Below, in pieces: positions 61,245 to 64,000 of a stretch of DNA of 64,000 nucleotides; positions within the stretch are counted from its first letter, which is position 1, and each line of letters opens with the position of its first letter. Where the stretch lies: positions 62,001-126,000 of the forward strand of contig JBAKBP010001611.1 in the NCBI GenBank assembly GCA_037953745.1, given 5' to 3'. This DNA comes from Lithodes maja (lineage: Eukaryota; Arthropoda; Malacostraca; Decapoda; Lithodidae). The notes below the pieces were generated by a model that had not been told where the DNA came from, did no database searches, and saw nothing but the letters and a program-made list of their open reading frames with translations. Both the position numbers and the translations under genes were made by a program.

Positions 61245-64000
61245 TTCTAGGAACCAAGGCTATACAAATCTCTCTTAGTATACTCTGTGGCTCTGAAAGG
61301 TCCATGGTAAACTAAATATTCAGTAAACTTCCAAAAGTTAGTAAATTAATTCCCCTCCCAACATCACTCACCCCCAAATGAAATTGATAAAATATTTAAT
61401 GATTCTGAGGGTTCATCTTCCCAATAGAGCTTCTGGCAACAGGTTACTGAAACGTGATATATATATATTTCTTCCAGAGTTTTATTTACGGTAGCTTTGC
61501 TTACAGTCACTCCCTACACAAGTTGATTCATTCACGCATAACTTAACTAATAAGACATAATTATGTCACCTATCCTAAAGAATGTTCATAATTACGAGTC
61601 TAGAAATTGCTACCTCTAGCCTCGTGTGGCTCTTCACTTATGGAACAATTATCAGGTAGGTAAACAAATTGTGTTTTGAGTTATGAGACGGTTGGATTCG
61701 GGATTTTTAGACTCGTCATTATGAATAAGCTATAACCTTATAAACTTAACATACCCGACTTCAAAATATGAGCGAAACAACTCGAATGTGGGAGTAAATA
61801 CTTATAGGTGAACTAACTTGTGAGTGAACTGACTAACTAACAATCTTTATATTTGCGTCACATTCATACTTGGACAATCACTTTCTTACGTTTATGGGAC
61901 AGTAAAATACAAAGGAATTGTCTGAATTATACTGTGTTTGTTCAAATTTTGCTTAAAATTGTCATTATTTAAGCAGTCGTCCATGTATTTCTGATGTTTG
62001 CTTACTGACTGGAGTAAATGGTAATGTAGTTATTTGGCTATTAATTATACTCTTATGTTACCTGTATGATAATTTATTCCGAGGCATGTCGTAACCATTC
62101 ATTTTCAATTGGTTTATATGGTAATGTTATTATATAATGTTAGTTACTAATATATAACTATGACTAATGATCACATTTCAATGGAGTAAATTTTTGATGA
62201 GAAAGTACAGTACTGTATATACTGTATATTACTATATTTGTTTCATCACACAACTGTACCCATGTATATCCCCTTGAAATATTTACTTGAAAAATGCAGG
62301 TTTGTGGAGTACATAAATATTGTATTATGTGGATGTTCCCTCTAGGCACCAAATTGTGTTCGTTCATATATTGGGCGCATTTTCATAACCAAGCTTATAT
62401 TATTTTGCGCAAATATGTTTGTTCAAACACAGTTGGCAAATGTGTGTATGTTTTGTGCAAACCTTTATATATTGTACTCCTAGAGGATATTATTTTGTTT
62501 ATAATAAACATCATACATTTAGCTAAAGACAGCATGAACCAATATGAATATACAGTATGTCAAGTTATCGTATTGTTTTCTTCAAAATTCACTAATCTAC
62601 TCTTAAACTTGACAAAATGCAATTATCACCATACGCACATTAATGATCATGATTACATAATATCTTCTTCAGGTCAATAGGTTCCTTGATCTGAAAGCCT
62701 ATATACAGTATGCAGTTTATTCCGTGTTTGTAAATACGGTACTCTAGTCATATGGTATTTATAGTTTAAGTAAATTAGCGTTTTTTTCTCAGAGTTTTAA
62801 AAAATCTCAATTCACAAATCAAAATCGTGTTTTGTCTGACTGACTAAATTGAAATAGTAACCAGTTTGTTTTTACATATTTTTTTTATTAAGCATGATTG
62901 AGACAAATAATTGAATCTCGCCAACAGCGAAGTGAGCAAAGTGTATATATTTAGTAAATAATTAGTCAATTTAACTGAAGGATTGGCGAAGCTTGGACAT
63001 CTGTCAGTATTCAGAATGTGTTAACATAGTCATAGCATTACTAAATTGATGACACCTGAACAGTGATATTTCTGTCTGTATTGTCTTTTCCCCACGAACT
63101 TACGATATTGTTAATGTTTGTGATTGATAATAATATGGAAGGCAGAACATAACACAGGAACAGTGCAATAGTGCCTATAAATAACAAATGGAATATTTTA
63201 TGTTTGAATACATTAAAATCCCTCTCTGCTGCTATGTGTTGTAGGAATAGTATCATCTTGCATGTGTATCAGACTGAATTGTTAGCATTGTGTGTGTGTA
63301 ATATGATGACATAAATAATATTGAACTGTTTGTACTTGCTGGAATACGTTATAGAAAACTGGTTAAATGTGCAATCAATATTTGTGTTACCACCATAGTA
63401 TACAGTATATTCAAATTTGCCATGAACGAAAATGCTTATACAAATATTTTGCCCCCACTCTCCCTTGCTTCATCGCCTCAGATTAAATATAAATTAAATT
63501 AGCGCTCTCAAAATTTAGCAAGACCGGGGATAAATATATATTTTAAAAGCAGAAATTCGCGGTAGTTCATGCAGAGAATCTCCAACTATATATACAGAAT
63601 AACTTTTTAGGTCGTTAGTTTCCAAATATACTGTCGAAACTTTTAATCATGAAACCTTGGCTGTTTTCATACTTACCAATAATTCACGTTAGTTTAGAAG
63701 AAGACAACAAATCAAATATAATATAATATAATATAATGTTACCAAAGAAAAGGAGGAATATAACATTATTAAACTGTAAAATGTATAATAGTATTGCTGT
63801 TTGTCTACATTCAGTACCAGAATGCAACGTTAGTTTTAAATTCTTATAAACTACTGTGTATCATTAAGTAAATATATAGTATTATTTGTGTAAAGTTTAA
63901 ATATTCTGTATATTATATATATATAGCTATAAGTATAAGTAACACCCCGTTCTTAACATTAATCATCAATTGCAAACCCCAATGTACATGAATAAACTAA
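61245..64000. other. AT-rich stretch with no recognised gene
   Basis: About 2.75 kb. A short (ATATA)n-type run lies at about 63717-63738. Open frames are short, with no domain I recognise. No paired inverted repeats or tandem arrays were noticed. Confidence 0.5.

Overview
The window looks like gene-poor, repeat-dense nuclear DNA of an invertebrate animal. An arthropod, and more narrowly a decapod crustacean, is my best guess. This rests on long (TA)n, (GA)n and (CT)n tracts, large minisatellites, many decayed LINEs and the style of the retroelement proteins. It is an inference and not a species call. There are no operons, no rRNA, no functional tRNA and no complete host gene. The only host-gene candidate is one possible internal exon near 43302-43426.

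Layout. 1-2586: a 30-bp minisatellite split by a reverse-strand SINE-like insertion. 2587-5300: LINE-tail-like repeats, a dispersed repeat present twice, and a SINE-like insertion with a 13-bp target duplication. 5300-12030: mostly AT-rich unique-looking DNA with members of a 'GGCTCGCTATCGCTCG' repeat family and (TA)n tracts, ending in a LINE 3' fragment. 12043-14458: a 52-bp minisatellite of about 46 copies. 14668-15046: a foldback element. 15100-21000: LINE 3' fragments, microsatellites and a SINE head. 21017-24485: one LINE (A) nested inside another (B). 25475-27482: a palindromic mariner-type MITE, a TTAA-flanked piggyBac-type MITE, and a third foldback MITE inside a 34-bp minisatellite. 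27483-32870: AT-rich DNA, microsatellites, and two Penelope-like or hammerhead-like tails next to (TA)n tracts. 32876-39111: LTR retrotransposon 1. 39112-39935: an inverted pair of element tails. 40673 to about 42440: a decayed solo LTR. 42441-49389: AT-rich DNA, the candidate exon, a SINE tail, a LINE end, and a hAT-type element with an 8-bp target duplication. 49390-59263: LTR retrotransposon 2, with a second insertion in its 3' LTR. 59365-61244: a decayed LINE. 61245-64000: AT-rich DNA with nothing recognised.

The most notable content is the pair of LTR retrotransposons. Both encode Ty3/gypsy-type proteins, but integrase lies upstream of reverse transcriptase and RNase H, the Ty1/copia order. 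That order, together with a SCAN-like capsid C-terminus in element 2, matches the Gmr1-like group, first described from deuterostomes. Element 2 is young: its LTRs are nearly identical and it carries few lesions. Element 1 is older, with damage to the protease and integrase active sites. The solo LTR at 40673 is a distant relative of the element 2 LTR, so this lineage has a long history in the genome.
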